A stretch of 64,000 nucleotides of DNA from JBBRBB01 sp038206235 (GTDB lineage Bacteria > Bacteroidota > Bacteroidia > Chitinophagales > Chitinophagaceae): contig JBBRBB010000008.1 in the NCBI GenBank assembly GCA_038206235.1, positions 89,050 to 153,049 of the forward strand. Direction: 5' to 3'. This document shows positions 25,637-33,888 of the stretch, in pieces. Each line of letters begins with the position of its first letter. Position 1 is the stretch's first letter. A program made the translations under genes and the position numbers. The notes under the pieces are model-generated. The model was not told where the DNA came from. It saw nothing but the letters and a program-made list of their open reading frames with translations, and did not search any database.

Positions 25637-26788
25637 CTAATGGGCAAAAACCAATTCATCTACAAACTCCAGCACCGAAGATGCAATACAATTCAACTGC
25701 TCCTCATCCATCTCGGTATGTATGGGCAATGATATTACCCGCTCTGTAAGTCTGTCGGTAATGGGCAAATTATAATTGAGACCGCCAAAGCTTTCAAACA
25801 TTTTTTGCCTATGCCCAGGCACGGGATAATATATCATGCTTGGAATATTCTTTGTTGCGAGATGCCGGTGCAGTGCATCTCTGCCTGCACCTTCGAGCAG
25901 CAAAGTGTATTGATGAAACACATGCTTATTATTTTCGGCTCTGTAAGGTGTAATGATATTAGGATGATTCGCAAAAGCATTATCGTAAAAATCCGCAACG
26001 CTTCTTCTTGCAGCAATATAAATATCAAGCTGCTGCAATTTTATATTGAGCACAGCAGCCTGTAATGTATCGAGCCGTGAATTGCATCCAACCATATCAT
26101 GATAATATCTTTTGCTCTGCCCATGATTAGCAATCATTTTTAATTTGGTTGCAAGTGCATCATCATTCGTACACATCGCTCCGCCGTCGCCATAAGCTCC
26201 CAAATTCTTTGATGGAAAAAATGATGTTGTCCCTATTGTTCCGATAGTACCGGTTTTCTTTTGCGAGCCATCAGTAGAAAAATAATCGCAGCCAATAGCC
26301 TGAGCGTTGTCTTCAATCACATATAAATTATATTCTCTGGCAATTTGCATGATGCTTTCCATATCTGCTGCCTGTCCATACAAATGCACTGGAACAATGG
26401 CTTTTGTCTTTGGCGTGATGGCTTGCCTTATGGCATCAGCCTCTATGCAAAATGTTTTCGCATTTATTTCAACAAAAACAGGTTTTAATTTTAGTAAAGC
26501 AACAACTTCTGTGGTTGCGATGTATGTAAAAGAGGGAGTAATAACTTCATCGCCCGGTTGTAAGTTCAAAGCCATCATTGCAATCTGCAAAGCATCAGTA
26601 CCATTGGCGCAGGGAATAACATGCTTTACATTCAAATATGCTGAAAGCGCTTCTGCAAATTGCTGCACAGGTTTGCCATTAATGAATGCAGCGCTTTCAA
26701 GCACTTCAATTAAAGCCGCATCAATATCTGATTTTATTTTATGATACTGTGTTTTTAAATCCACCATCTGAATGGGCCTCATCCTCAC
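25637..26788 (-). CDS. DegT/DnrJ/EryC1-family sugar aminotransferase
   Basis: PLP enzyme of 383 residues that aminates keto-sugar nucleotides for surface glycans. Marks: IPCANGTDALQIAMMAL near 56-72, VPVHLYGQAADM near 132, the Schiff-base Lys in SFFPSKNLGAYGDGGAM near 188-204, HGQSKRYYHDMVGCNSRLDTLQAA near 221. The start is MRMRPIQMVDL; an internal MVDLKTQYHKI seven codons on is a common family start. Gene order UXS-downstream supports a role in making an amino sugar. Exact sugar unknown. Confidence 0.88.
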   Translation of the reverse strand: MRMRPIQMVDLKTQYHKIKSDIDAALIEVLESAAFINGKPVQQFAEALSAYLNVKHVIPCANGTDALQIAMMALNLQPGDEVITPSFTYIATTEVVALLKLKPVFVEINAKTFCIEADAIRQAITPKTKAIVPVHLYGQAADMESIMQIAREYNLYVIEDNAQAIGCDYFSTDGSQKKTGTIGTIGTTSFFPSKNLGAYGDGGAMCTNDDALATKLKMIANHGQSKRYYHDMVGCNSRLDTLQAAVLNIKLQQLDIYIAARRSVADFYDNAFANHPNIITPYRAENNKHVFHQYTLLLEGAGRDALHRHLATKNIPSMIYYPVPGHRQKMFESFGGLNYNLPITDRLTERVISLPIHTEMDEEQLNCIASSVLEFVDELVFAH

Positions 26789-26824
26789 ATTTTTTGAATG
26801 CGGGCAAAGCTAAGGCAAACAGAG

Positions 26825-26894
26825 GGAATTAGGAATTGGGTATTAGGAATTAGGAATTGGGTATTGGGTATTGCCTATTGCCTATTGGGTATTA
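26825..26894. repeat. 7-bp tandem array between DegT gene and waaA
   Basis: Ten heptamers in exact register (GGAATTA, GGAATTG, GGTATTA, GGTATTG, CCTATTG and variants). It lies in the divergent promoter region of the aminotransferase and waaA. A longer waaA frame that reads this array as coding is rejected. Confidence 0.9.
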
Positions 26895-26935
26895 CTTGCC
26901 AAAAAAATATTTACTTGCACCTTATATTTACAAAC

Positions 26936-28348
26936 ATGCCCAAACTATTTTATCAACTCTTTATTACGCTCTATCCGTTTGTTGCACGTTTAGTTTCGCC
27001 GTTTAATAAAAAGGCAAAGCTTTGGGTAAGTGGCAGAAGAAATATTTTTAATGAAATAAAATCAAGACTGCAAAACGATACCAGTAAAAAAGTTTGGTTT
27101 CATGCGGCTTCATTGGGGGAATTCGAGCAGGGTATGCCTTTAATGGAAGCAGTGAAAAAAAATTATCCGGCGTATAAAATTGTGCTTACATTTTTCTCAC
27201 CATCGGGCTATGAAAATAAAAAAGATTATAAAGCAGGAGATTTTATTTTTTATATGCCAATGGATTCAAAGCATAATGCTTCCTTATTTTATGATATAGT
27301 AAAACCTGAGCTTATTATATTTATAAAATATGAGTATTGGTATCATTATTTATCGGAGGCTGCTAAAAGAAATATTCCGGTGCTGCTTGTGTCCGGATTT
27401 TTCTTATCTCAGTTCAGTTTTTTTAAATGGTATGGAAGCATCAGCCGTAAGATGCTGCGTTTCTTCACACACCTGTTTGTACAAAACGAAAGTTCGGCAT
27501 CATTACTTAATTCCATTAATATCAATAATATTTCCGTAAGCGGAGATACAAGGTTTGACAGGGTGCTGGAAATTGCCGCCAATTTTAAACCCATACCTGA
27601 AATTGAAAAATTATGCAAAGGAAAAACAACCATTGTTGCAGGCAGCACATGGACTGAAGATGATGAAGTGCTTGACCATTACACATGGATACACCCGGAA
27701 TATTTTTTCATCATTGCACCGCACGATATAGGTAAAGAAAGGATTGATGAATGCAAAAAGCTATACCGGAATGCAATGTTATATTCTGAAATAAGCAATC
27801 AGCAGTCAGCAATCAGCTCGCAGAGTCCTATGGACAATCAGCAGTCAGCAGTCAGCAGTCAGCTCGAAGAGTCCTGTGGACAGTCGGCAGTAAATAGTAT
27901 CGAGTTGCCAGTCAGCAGCAAGGATTTAGAAACAAAGAACGAGAAACGAGAAACGAGAAACGAGAAACGAGAAACGAGAAACGTTCTTATCATTGACAAC
28001 ATAGGTACGCTGAAATATTTATACGCTTATGCAAGTGTTTGTTTTGTTGGCGGAGGATTTGGGGGTGATGGCATACACAATATTTTAGAAGCTGCGGTGT
28101 ATTATAAACCAATTGTATTCGGTGCGGAATATGAAAAATTTGCAGAGGCAATTGACCTGTTGGATAAAGGCGGTGCATTTACTGTATTGGATGCATTAGA
28201 ATTAGAAGACCAGCTTGATGAGTTATTAAATAACGGAGAAGAATATAAGAGTGCATGTAGTATTGCAGGTGAATATGTAAAAAGCAAGGCGGGAGCCACA
28301 CAGCAGGTGATGCAATACATTCAGGAAAATCGTCTTCTCACCAATTGA
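26936..28348 (+). CDS. waaA: 3-deoxy-D-manno-octulosonic acid transferase (with in-gene repeat insert)
   Basis: Kdo transferase WaaA attaches Kdo to lipid A at the inner membrane. The chosen ATG at 26936 (MPKLFYQLFITLYP) gives 470 residues, longer than the usual ~410. The N-terminal GT-B half has WFHAASLGEFEQGMPLMEAV near 56-75 and FIKYEYWYHYL near 128-138; the C-terminal half has VLIIDNIGTLKYLYAYASVCFVGGGFG (shown in part as CFVGGGFG) and NILEAAVYYKPIVFG. Between the two parts, residues about 287-349 are encoded by repeats: (CAGTCAG)-type heptamers with an 18-bp unit twice, then six perfect CGAGAAA heptamers giving the peptide cycle NEKRETR. Frame is kept. It overlaps the convergent next gene by 28 bases. 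Confidence 0.9.
   Translation: MPKLFYQLFITLYPFVARLVSPFNKKAKLWVSGRRNIFNEIKSRLQNDTSKKVWFHAASLGEFEQGMPLMEAVKKNYPAYKIVLTFFSPSGYENKKDYKAGDFIFYMPMDSKHNASLFYDIVKPELIIFIKYEYWYHYLSEAAKRNIPVLLVSGFFLSQFSFFKWYGSISRKMLRFFTHLFVQNESSASLLNSININNISVSGDTRFDRVLEIAANFKPIPEIEKLCKGKTTIVAGSTWTEDDEVLDHYTWIHPEYFFIIAPHDIGKERIDECKKLYRNAMLYSEISNQQSAISSQSPMDNQQSAVSSQLEESCGQSAVNSIELPVSSKDLETKNEKRETRNEKRETRNVLIIDNIGTLKYLYAYASVCFVGGGFGGDGIHNILEAAVYYKPIVFGAEYEKFAEAIDLLDKGGAFTVLDALELEDQLDELLNNGEEYKSACSIAGEYVKSKAGATQQVMQYIQENRLLTN
27796..27981. repeat. Compound repeat inside waaA (heptamers plus 18-bp unit)
   Basis: 27796-27925 holds CAATCAG/CAGTCAG heptamers and two copies of CTCGMAGAGTCCTRTGGA. 27940-27981 holds six perfect CGAGAAA units. 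One-unit change in the last tract would shift the waaA reading frame. Confidence 0.9.
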
Positions 28349-29019
28349 TTAAAATGCTGCACGGTTTCACTCTTTTCGTTCCATCCAAGTTTTGTTTTCA
28401 ATTCTCTTATTATCCAGTATTCAGCTTCGGGTAATATGCTGAAAGAATTAATTGTTTTTATGCTTCTCTCATACATCACCTCATCACCCCTGAATAATTC
28501 ACTTATGAATAAATAGCGGTCATTAATGCCAATAGCTTTTTTAAGGTCTTTCACAGGAATTTCATGAAGTACAGAGCTTATTTCTTTGTTAGTTGTTCTA
28601 AGCTTTTCATTAAGGCTTTTCTGGTTAACAGCCATTGATTCATTCAGTTCCTTGTTTTGTTTTTGCTGATGAGCGAGGGTGGGGATATCACGCAGCGGGT
28701 CAAATCCGTTGAAGTCGTAGTTGCCATTTTCAATACCAATTACGGGCATTTCATCTTCCTGTTTGCTTACAATTTCAGGCGATGCGGAGACTGATTTCTG
28801 CTCTTTTAAATCTTCCGTATCAAATGCATCAGCCGCAATATGCAAAGATTCGGATGGCAATATCACTATCACTTTTTTTGTTGATGACTGCTCTTGCGGC
28901 GTCTGTATATGCTGCAATTCTGCCAAAAGCATGTGGGCGGTAACAAGCAATTTTTCCGGCGAAGCATTTTGCTGATACAATTCCAGTAACCGGTTAATTA
29001 AAGAACCTGCTTTTCCCAT
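28321..29019 (-). CDS. Conserved hypothetical protein, 232 residues
   Basis: Soluble protein without signal peptide. The N-terminus (MGKAGSLINRLLELYQQN) is helical, the centre (residues about 60-115) is low complexity and acidic, a coiled-coil-like QQKQNKELNESMAVNQKSLN follows near 120, and the C-terminal 80 residues (DLKKAIGINDRYLFISELFR onward) look like a compact helical domain, ending in VRRRFS. Similar proteins occur widely in Bacteroidota; I know no function. It runs convergently into the waaA 3' end and divergently from tdk. Confidence 0.7.
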   Translation of the reverse strand: MGKAGSLINRLLELYQQNASPEKLLVTAHMLLAELQHIQTPQEQSSTKKVIVILPSESLHIAADAFDTEDLKEQKSVSASPEIVSKQEDEMPVIGIENGNYDFNGFDPLRDIPTLAHQQKQNKELNESMAVNQKSLNEKLRTTNKEISSVLHEIPVKDLKKAIGINDRYLFISELFRGDEVMYERSIKTINSFSILPEAEYWIIRELKTKLGWNEKSETVQHFNQLVRRRFS

Positions 29020-29092
29020 GGGATCTTTTTATTTTTGGAAAATGACCGGTAAAATTACAAATGTTTTTAAAGCATATAACTATTTTTAAAAA

Positions 29093-29659
29093 ATGTTTAT
29101 AGAACCAACTATAAGAGGAGAACGCCGCGGCTGGATAGAAGTTATCTGCGGCTCCATGTTTAGCGGAAAAACAGAAGAGCTTATACGCCGTTTGAAAAGA
29201 GTGAAAATTGCGAATCAACGGGCAGAAATATTTAAGCCTTCTATTGATATTCGCTATGATAAGCTGAAAGTAATAAGCCATGATGCGAATGAAATAATTT
29301 CTACGCCTGTTGAAAGTTCAGAGAAGATATTAGCGCTTGTAAAAGATGTAGATGTTGTAGGTATTGATGAGGCACAGTTTTTCGATGCAGGAATTATTGA
29401 GGTTTGTGAAAAGCTTGCTTTGCAAGGCATAAGAGTTATTGTTGCCGGACTTGATATGGATTATCTCGGACAACCTTTCGGACCTATGCCGCAATTGCTT
29501 GCCATAGCTGATTATATTACCAAGCTGCATGCGATTTGTATGAAATGCGGCAACATTGCAAACATATCGTATCGCAAAACAGCAAATGCAGAACAGGTTT
29601 TGCTTGGTGAAAAAGATTTGTACGAGCCGAGATGCAGAAATTGCTGGATGGAGGGGTAG
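29093..29659 (+). CDS. tdk: Thymidine kinase
   Basis: Salvage kinase that phosphorylates thymidine with ATP, 188 residues, TK1-like. P-loop GSMFSGKTEELIRR at about 22-35, Walker B-like VDVVGIDEAQFFD near 83-95, the lasso loop YITKLHAICMKCGN near 139-152 and zinc cysteines in MKCGN and CRNC. The start MFIEPTIRGERRG is common among Bacteroidota. A REP-like palindrome lies about 80 bases downstream. Confidence 0.94.
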   Translation: MFIEPTIRGERRGWIEVICGSMFSGKTEELIRRLKRVKIANQRAEIFKPSIDIRYDKLKVISHDANEIISTPVESSEKILALVKDVDVVGIDEAQFFDAGIIEVCEKLALQGIRVIVAGLDMDYLGQPFGPMPQLLAIADYITKLHAICMKCGNIANISYRKTANAEQVLLGEKDLYEPRCRNCWMEG

Positions 29660-29741
29660 GTTACTACAAGTCATGAGCAAACTCTGCAGGAATGAAAGCA
29701 ATTTTCTTTAAATGAACAGATGAATAAACCCCGCCCGTTCA

Positions 29742-29774
29742 AAACCTCACAGGTCTTAAAGACCTGTGAGGTTT
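29742..29774. repeat. REP-like palindrome, copy 2
   Basis: Arms AAACCTCACAGGTCTT and AAGACCTGTGAGGTTT meet at a single central base, 33 bp in total. It is followed by a second imperfect hairpin, ATCAAGCCCTGTAAGGG with its partner, at 29775-29797. It lies between the convergent tdk and DUF4832 genes, where it could serve as a bidirectional terminator. Confidence 0.9.
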
Positions 29775-29812
29775 GATCAAGCCCTGTAAGGGTTGATTAA
29801 GCCGATTCTATT

Positions 29813-31348
29813 TTACTGTACATGAATTTTAAATCCGAGATTATTATATCCCGTATTTTCTTCCCACACATTTTCATTGGCAAAACGAATTGCATATTCA
29901 GGGCATGCTGCAATGGAGGAATATTCATCAGGCAAAAACAATAAGATTTCATAATCGGCTTTAGGCATATTTGCAGGCAACACAATTTTTATATTGAGCG
30001 ATATTTTGCCGCTATACCATTTGCGAACATCGGTATCTGTATCAAAAGAAAATATTTCACCACTTTGTTTATTGCGCATGATGATCTTTGCCGGCCTTGC
30101 ATTATACGGTGATGCATAACCCATATTTTCTAAGTTGATTGTAAATGAAAATTGTTTACCTGCTTTTGCATTAGCTGCATGATAAATTGCATTGCGCAAA
30201 ACAAAACGATAGCCGAGATTCTTTTTTATTTCATCCATGCAACCGCCGCTTTGCCAGTCGTTGTTTACATCGTTATTATACGCACAATTTAAAAAGCTGT
30301 AATGCATGCTGCGCATTTCTGTTTGCGCATGACCGGCAGTTTCGCAATTGTTTTCGGGACTGTAAGCATCATCGCAGGTTTCGCCGCCAACTGTTACATA
30401 TCTGCTGTCATCCATCATATACGCCCTCAACGGAGTTAATGCAGATTGCCTGGGCGATGATGAATTACCATAATCATCAAAAGTGCCGTAATCATCCGGT
30501 GATGATAAAAAGCAATCATTATGAAAACCAATTCTTGCTTTATGTGTTCCCGTGAAAGCTTCAGCATCTGTAAGCGCTGCAGCGTTTGTGCCTGCGTTTA
30601 CTCCGTACACATATCGCTGCTTCAATTGCGGAAAACGCACCTGTATCATGCGACTTGCAGGCAGTGCATCCATTAAAGCTTTCAGCACATCAAACCTGTC
30701 TTGCCAGTTTTTATCAACCAGCTTTCCTCTTCCGTTTTGCGAAGCATCACCAAAAAAATCGGTATAATAATTTTCACCCCAAATTCCTATAAAACCAAGT
30801 TGCATGCAGGCAATTACATCAGCATTTTTTTGGAGCAATGCTTTTAATTGTGTGATATGATTCAGGACAATATTCTTAGGCGCATCGTCATAAGGCGGGC
30901 ACACAAAACTTTCGGGGCACGTTCCTGAATGTGTTGTTATGGTATAAGCAAACCGCAGAATGAGCTTTACACCGGCAGTTCTTGCATTATCAAAATCTTT
31001 TTGCACATCATCTAGAAAAGTTTGTGTGAGCGGCTTATTTGTAAAACCTTCTAAAATATAGCCGCGGTACACTAAGGTGCTGTACACTTTGTATTGCCCG
31101 TCATCAGCCTGCTGCAGGCTGCGCCAGGTTTTCATCTGACTTATATTAAGAGGCACAAAATTATTTGCATAGGTTTCTGCATAACGGTAAAAACCTCTTT
31201 CCGGATTTGCAAAATCTTCGCTGCTTTCTTTATAAAAAATAGTATCAGTAAGTGGCGGATGATATAATGCAGGGCTTTCAACTTTGTTGCACGATGTGAG
31301 CACAATGAGAATTAAAACCAGGTATGATAAGCATTTTTTTATTTGCAT
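29813..31348 (-). CDS. DUF4874/DUF4832 lipoprotein of the sus locus
   Basis: A 511-residue predicted outer-membrane or surface lipoprotein: signal MQIKKCLSYLVLILIVLTSC with Cys20. The N-terminal half matches DUF4874 (EDFANPERGFYRYAETY near 45-61, LILRFAYT near 135, CMQLGFIGIWGENYYTDF near 190), a likely TIM-barrel reminiscent of glycoside hydrolases with acidic residue in IWGE; the C-terminal half matches DUF4832 (beta-sandwich). Enzymatic action on a glycan is an inference. It is last of four minus-strand genes after SusC, SusD and a PKD protein, and is the only candidate hydrolase of the locus. Confidence 0.8.
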   Translation of the reverse strand: MQIKKCLSYLVLILIVLTSCNKVESPALYHPPLTDTIFYKESSEDFANPERGFYRYAETYANNFVPLNISQMKTWRSLQQADDGQYKVYSTLVYRGYILEGFTNKPLTQTFLDDVQKDFDNARTAGVKLILRFAYTITTHSGTCPESFVCPPYDDAPKNIVLNHITQLKALLQKNADVIACMQLGFIGIWGENYYTDFFGDASQNGRGKLVDKNWQDRFDVLKALMDALPASRMIQVRFPQLKQRYVYGVNAGTNAAALTDAEAFTGTHKARIGFHNDCFLSSPDDYGTFDDYGNSSSPRQSALTPLRAYMMDDSRYVTVGGETCDDAYSPENNCETAGHAQTEMRSMHYSFLNCAYNNDVNNDWQSGGCMDEIKKNLGYRFVLRNAIYHAANAKAGKQFSFTINLENMGYASPYNARPAKIIMRNKQSGEIFSFDTDTDVRKWYSGKISLNIKIVLPANMPKADYEILLFLPDEYSSIAACPEYAIRFANENVWEENTGYNNLGFKIHVQ

Positions 31349-31422
31349 GATATGATTATATTAAAACGCTCAAGATTGGTTGATGACAGAGATTTTTTAA
31401 AGGTGAAGGGAACAGCTTGAGT

Positions 31423-31455
31423 AAACCTCACAGATCTCAAAGACCTGTGAGGTTT
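31423..31455. repeat. REP-like palindrome, copy 3 (imperfect left arm)
   Basis: Same 33-bp palindrome with two changes in the left arm (AAACCTCACAGATCTC) and an intact right arm (AAGACCTGTGAGGTTT). It lies between the DUF4832 gene and the PKD-domain gene. Confidence 0.85.
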
Positions 31456-31472
31456 ATTAATAAGCTCTAATA

Positions 31473-32345
31473 TCATTGGCTCATGTCAAGAAAAAAACTA
31501 TCGCTGTAAAGGTCAGGCGACCAGCCGATGAGTGCATTGAAATCATTCGTGAAAACCTGTACGCCTATCTTCAAACCTTGTCCTGTTAAGCCTTTCAGCT
31601 TACTTCGTTTTAAAGCGCCTTCAAATCTTAATGTTCCGTTTTTTTCCTCCCACGTGCCTACGGTATAAAATTCATTAATGCTTTGGTATGCATATCCATC
31701 AAAGCTATTTTGATCACCGCTGTGATAATACACATCAAGCCAATCATCGAATATGGTTCCTTCAAGCAATATTTCATAAGCGCCACCGGGGATTTCGCCT
31801 GTGAGATATCCGGTTGAAATATCATTATCACCATCAATATACATATCATAAATATTGCCATCGCTTTTTGAGGTCTCCTGCTCAAAATAGAAATAAACAT
31901 TCTCGCCGTCATAATCGTATTTAGCAATTGTAAAATTGCCTGATAGCGGGCCGCCAATCACCATGTTATAGGTAATAGTATCCCAGTCCGCGAGTGAGTT
32001 ATCATCTAATTTCACAGAAGATGTTTTTGAAATATAGATAACAGTAGAGGCTTCGGCTGTTGTGCCGCCGGAAGATGTTGCATACAATGTGGGTACATAT
32101 TTTCCTTTGCCGGGATATGAATGCAGGGGACTTTCTTCGGTTGATTCTGCACCATCTCCAAAATCCCATTTGTAAGAAGCAGCGCCTGTTGATTTATTGG
32201 TGAAGGAAACTGTATTACCATTTACTTCAATGCTGTAAAAAACAAACGGCGCATTATTCACCGCTTCTTTTTTGCACGAAGAAAAAATGCAAACACTGAT
32301 GAAGACATAAATGGCTGCATTAAAAATTTTTCTGAACATAATCAT
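31473..32345 (-). CDS. PKD-domain lipoprotein (surface glycan-binding candidate)
   Basis: A 290-residue lipoprotein with signal ending in ISVCIFSSC and Cys24 (Cys22 if MFRKIF is the start). Residues about 35-105 form a PKD domain with the hallmark YKWDFGDGAESTEESPLHSY. The C-terminal half is a beta-sandwich-like region with Trp/Tyr patches (DIDTIT-like, YMYID type), typical of SusE/SusF-like binding proteins. It lies 18 bases downstream of SusD, same strand, so a role in substrate capture is inferred from context. Confidence 0.75.
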   Translation of the reverse strand: MIMFRKIFNAAIYVFISVCIFSSCKKEAVNNAPFVFYSIEVNGNTVSFTNKSTGAASYKWDFGDGAESTEESPLHSYPGKGKYVPTLYATSSGGTTAEASTVIYISKTSSVKLDDNSLADWDTITYNMVIGGPLSGNFTIAKYDYDGENVYFYFEQETSKSDGNIYDMYIDGDNDISTGYLTGEIPGGAYEILLEGTIFDDWLDVYYHSGDQNSFDGYAYQSINEFYTVGTWEEKNGTLRFEGALKRSKLKGLTGQGLKIGVQVFTNDFNALIGWSPDLYSDSFFLDMSQ

Positions 32346-32363
32346 TCGTTTTTAAATTTTCAT

Positions 32364-33878
32364 TTAAGGATTTTGTGTACACAATGTATTTGTTTGCACC
32401 TCATCAATCGGTATATAATAAATAACTCTCGGGTCGGTCGGTTCTATTATCATATTTGAATAACCTGTCGGTTCCTTGCTAAGGTCAATATCTGTTTCTT
32501 TTAAACCGGGAAGATGATAACCCCAGTATGTTCTGTCCATTGCAAGATTGTTGCGGTACACATCGAATGTGCGCTGGGCTTCTGCAAAAAATTCTAAACG
32601 TCTTTCTTTTAAAACAACTTCAAGTGCAGTGCTGCCTGTTGGCACAAGGCCGTTGTATAAAGAGTTTTGCAGGTTCCTGTTTTTTCTTATCATATCTACA
32701 TCATCCAAAGCTTCTTTGGTTTTATTCATTTTAGCATTGGCTTCGGCACGGTTCAAGTACATTTCTGCAAGGCGAAACATTACAGGAGAACTAAGCGTTG
32801 GACTTCCATCCTGAAAAGAAAATTTTGTGATATAATAAATTTCGATGCCGTTCTTTTTCTGCAGGTCGCCATTGCCATCTTTCAAAGGATAAATGTAAGA
32901 CCAGCGTATATCTTCAGGATGTTCGCTTATTACATCACGCAATGATTGCGAAGCATATTCTTCACCCCATCCGCTGTTGCCGTCAGAATACATCATGGAT
33001 GCAATCGAGCCGAATTTGCCATAATCTTCCGCAGCTGTAAATGCAATGCAGAAAATTGTTTCTGGGCTGTTTTGTGCATTGGAAAATAATGTTTGAAAAG
33101 TGGTTTTATTAGTTAACTTAAATCTTCCGGAACCAATTACTTTGGTTGCATAATCAAAAGCATTCGCATTGTCTTCTTCATACAAATACACCCTGGAAAG
33201 TAAAGCCCATGCACCTTCTTTTGATGCATAGGCTAAACCTCTCGGCTGCTCCATAAGGTCGGCGGCTTTTTGCGCATCATTAATAATAGAAGCATATACA
33301 TCTTTTACAGAAGACCTTGCTTTTAATGCAGGGTCGCCTGTAGAAAGACGAAGTACAATGCCGTCTGCATCGGCATTTTGCGAATAGGGTCGGGAATAAA
33401 AACGCACTAAATTAAAATGACAGAATGCACGCAGAAAATAGCATTCGCCTTTTAGCTGGTTAATGGCTGCATCAGGATTTGAAATTTTTTCTGAAGCCTC
33501 AATTACTGTGTTCACATCATTAATTATTTTGTATGATATGAACCAGAAATAGCGGCTGTTGGTTTGCGCTGGTGAATGATTCAATGAAAAGCTGAGAAAG
33601 AACGGGTCTTCAGTTACCTGCCCGCATGCAATATCATCACTTGCAAAATCGCTCATTTGAAAATACTGGCGCAGGTACATGTTATTGTCATCAGCAGTGC
33701 CGTTGAATTCAACATGGTCTTTAAACAATGCATAGGCGCCGTTCACTGCCTGCGTTAATCCTTCTACAGTCGAGGTAAGAATATCGGGTGTAATGGCATC
33801 GCTGGGAACAACTTCTTTTATACAACCTGCATTTGCCAATATGTAAATGCTAAATGATATGAAGACTATTTTTTTCAT
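32364..33878 (-). CDS. SusD/RagB family nutrient-binding lipoprotein
   Basis: A 504-residue outer-membrane lipoprotein: MKKIVFISFSIYILANAGC with Cys19. The SusD TPR-like core is recognisable (CYFLRAFCHFNLVRFYSRPY near 148, AWALLSRVYLYEEDNANAFDYA near 225) and the C-terminal RagB/SusD region has RLAEMYLNRAEANAKM near 365 and KERRLEFFAEAQRTFDVYRN near 430. It caps the TonB-dependent SusC barrel. It starts ten bases after the SusC gene. Confidence 0.94.
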   Translation of the reverse strand: MKKIVFISFSIYILANAGCIKEVVPSDAITPDILTSTVEGLTQAVNGAYALFKDHVEFNGTADDNNMYLRQYFQMSDFASDDIACGQVTEDPFFLSFSLNHSPAQTNSRYFWFISYKIINDVNTVIEASEKISNPDAAINQLKGECYFLRAFCHFNLVRFYSRPYSQNADADGIVLRLSTGDPALKARSSVKDVYASIINDAQKAADLMEQPRGLAYASKEGAWALLSRVYLYEEDNANAFDYATKVIGSGRFKLTNKTTFQTLFSNAQNSPETIFCIAFTAAEDYGKFGSIASMMYSDGNSGWGEEYASQSLRDVISEHPEDIRWSYIYPLKDGNGDLQKKNGIEIYYITKFSFQDGSPTLSSPVMFRLAEMYLNRAEANAKMNKTKEALDDVDMIRKNRNLQNSLYNGLVPTGSTALEVVLKERRLEFFAEAQRTFDVYRNNLAMDRTYWGYHLPGLKETDIDLSKEPTGYSNMIIEPTDPRVIYYIPIDEVQTNTLCTQNP

Positions 33879-33888
33879 TGAAATTATT

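Noticed and set aside
26798..26935. N-terminal extension of waaA through the 7-bp array
   Set aside because: The extension is encoded only by repeat units; the conserved family start MPKLFYQ lies at 26936.
27796..27981. Repeat cluster in waaA as a CRISPR-like array
   Set aside because: Units are 7 bp in tandem without unique spacers, and no cas genes are in the window.
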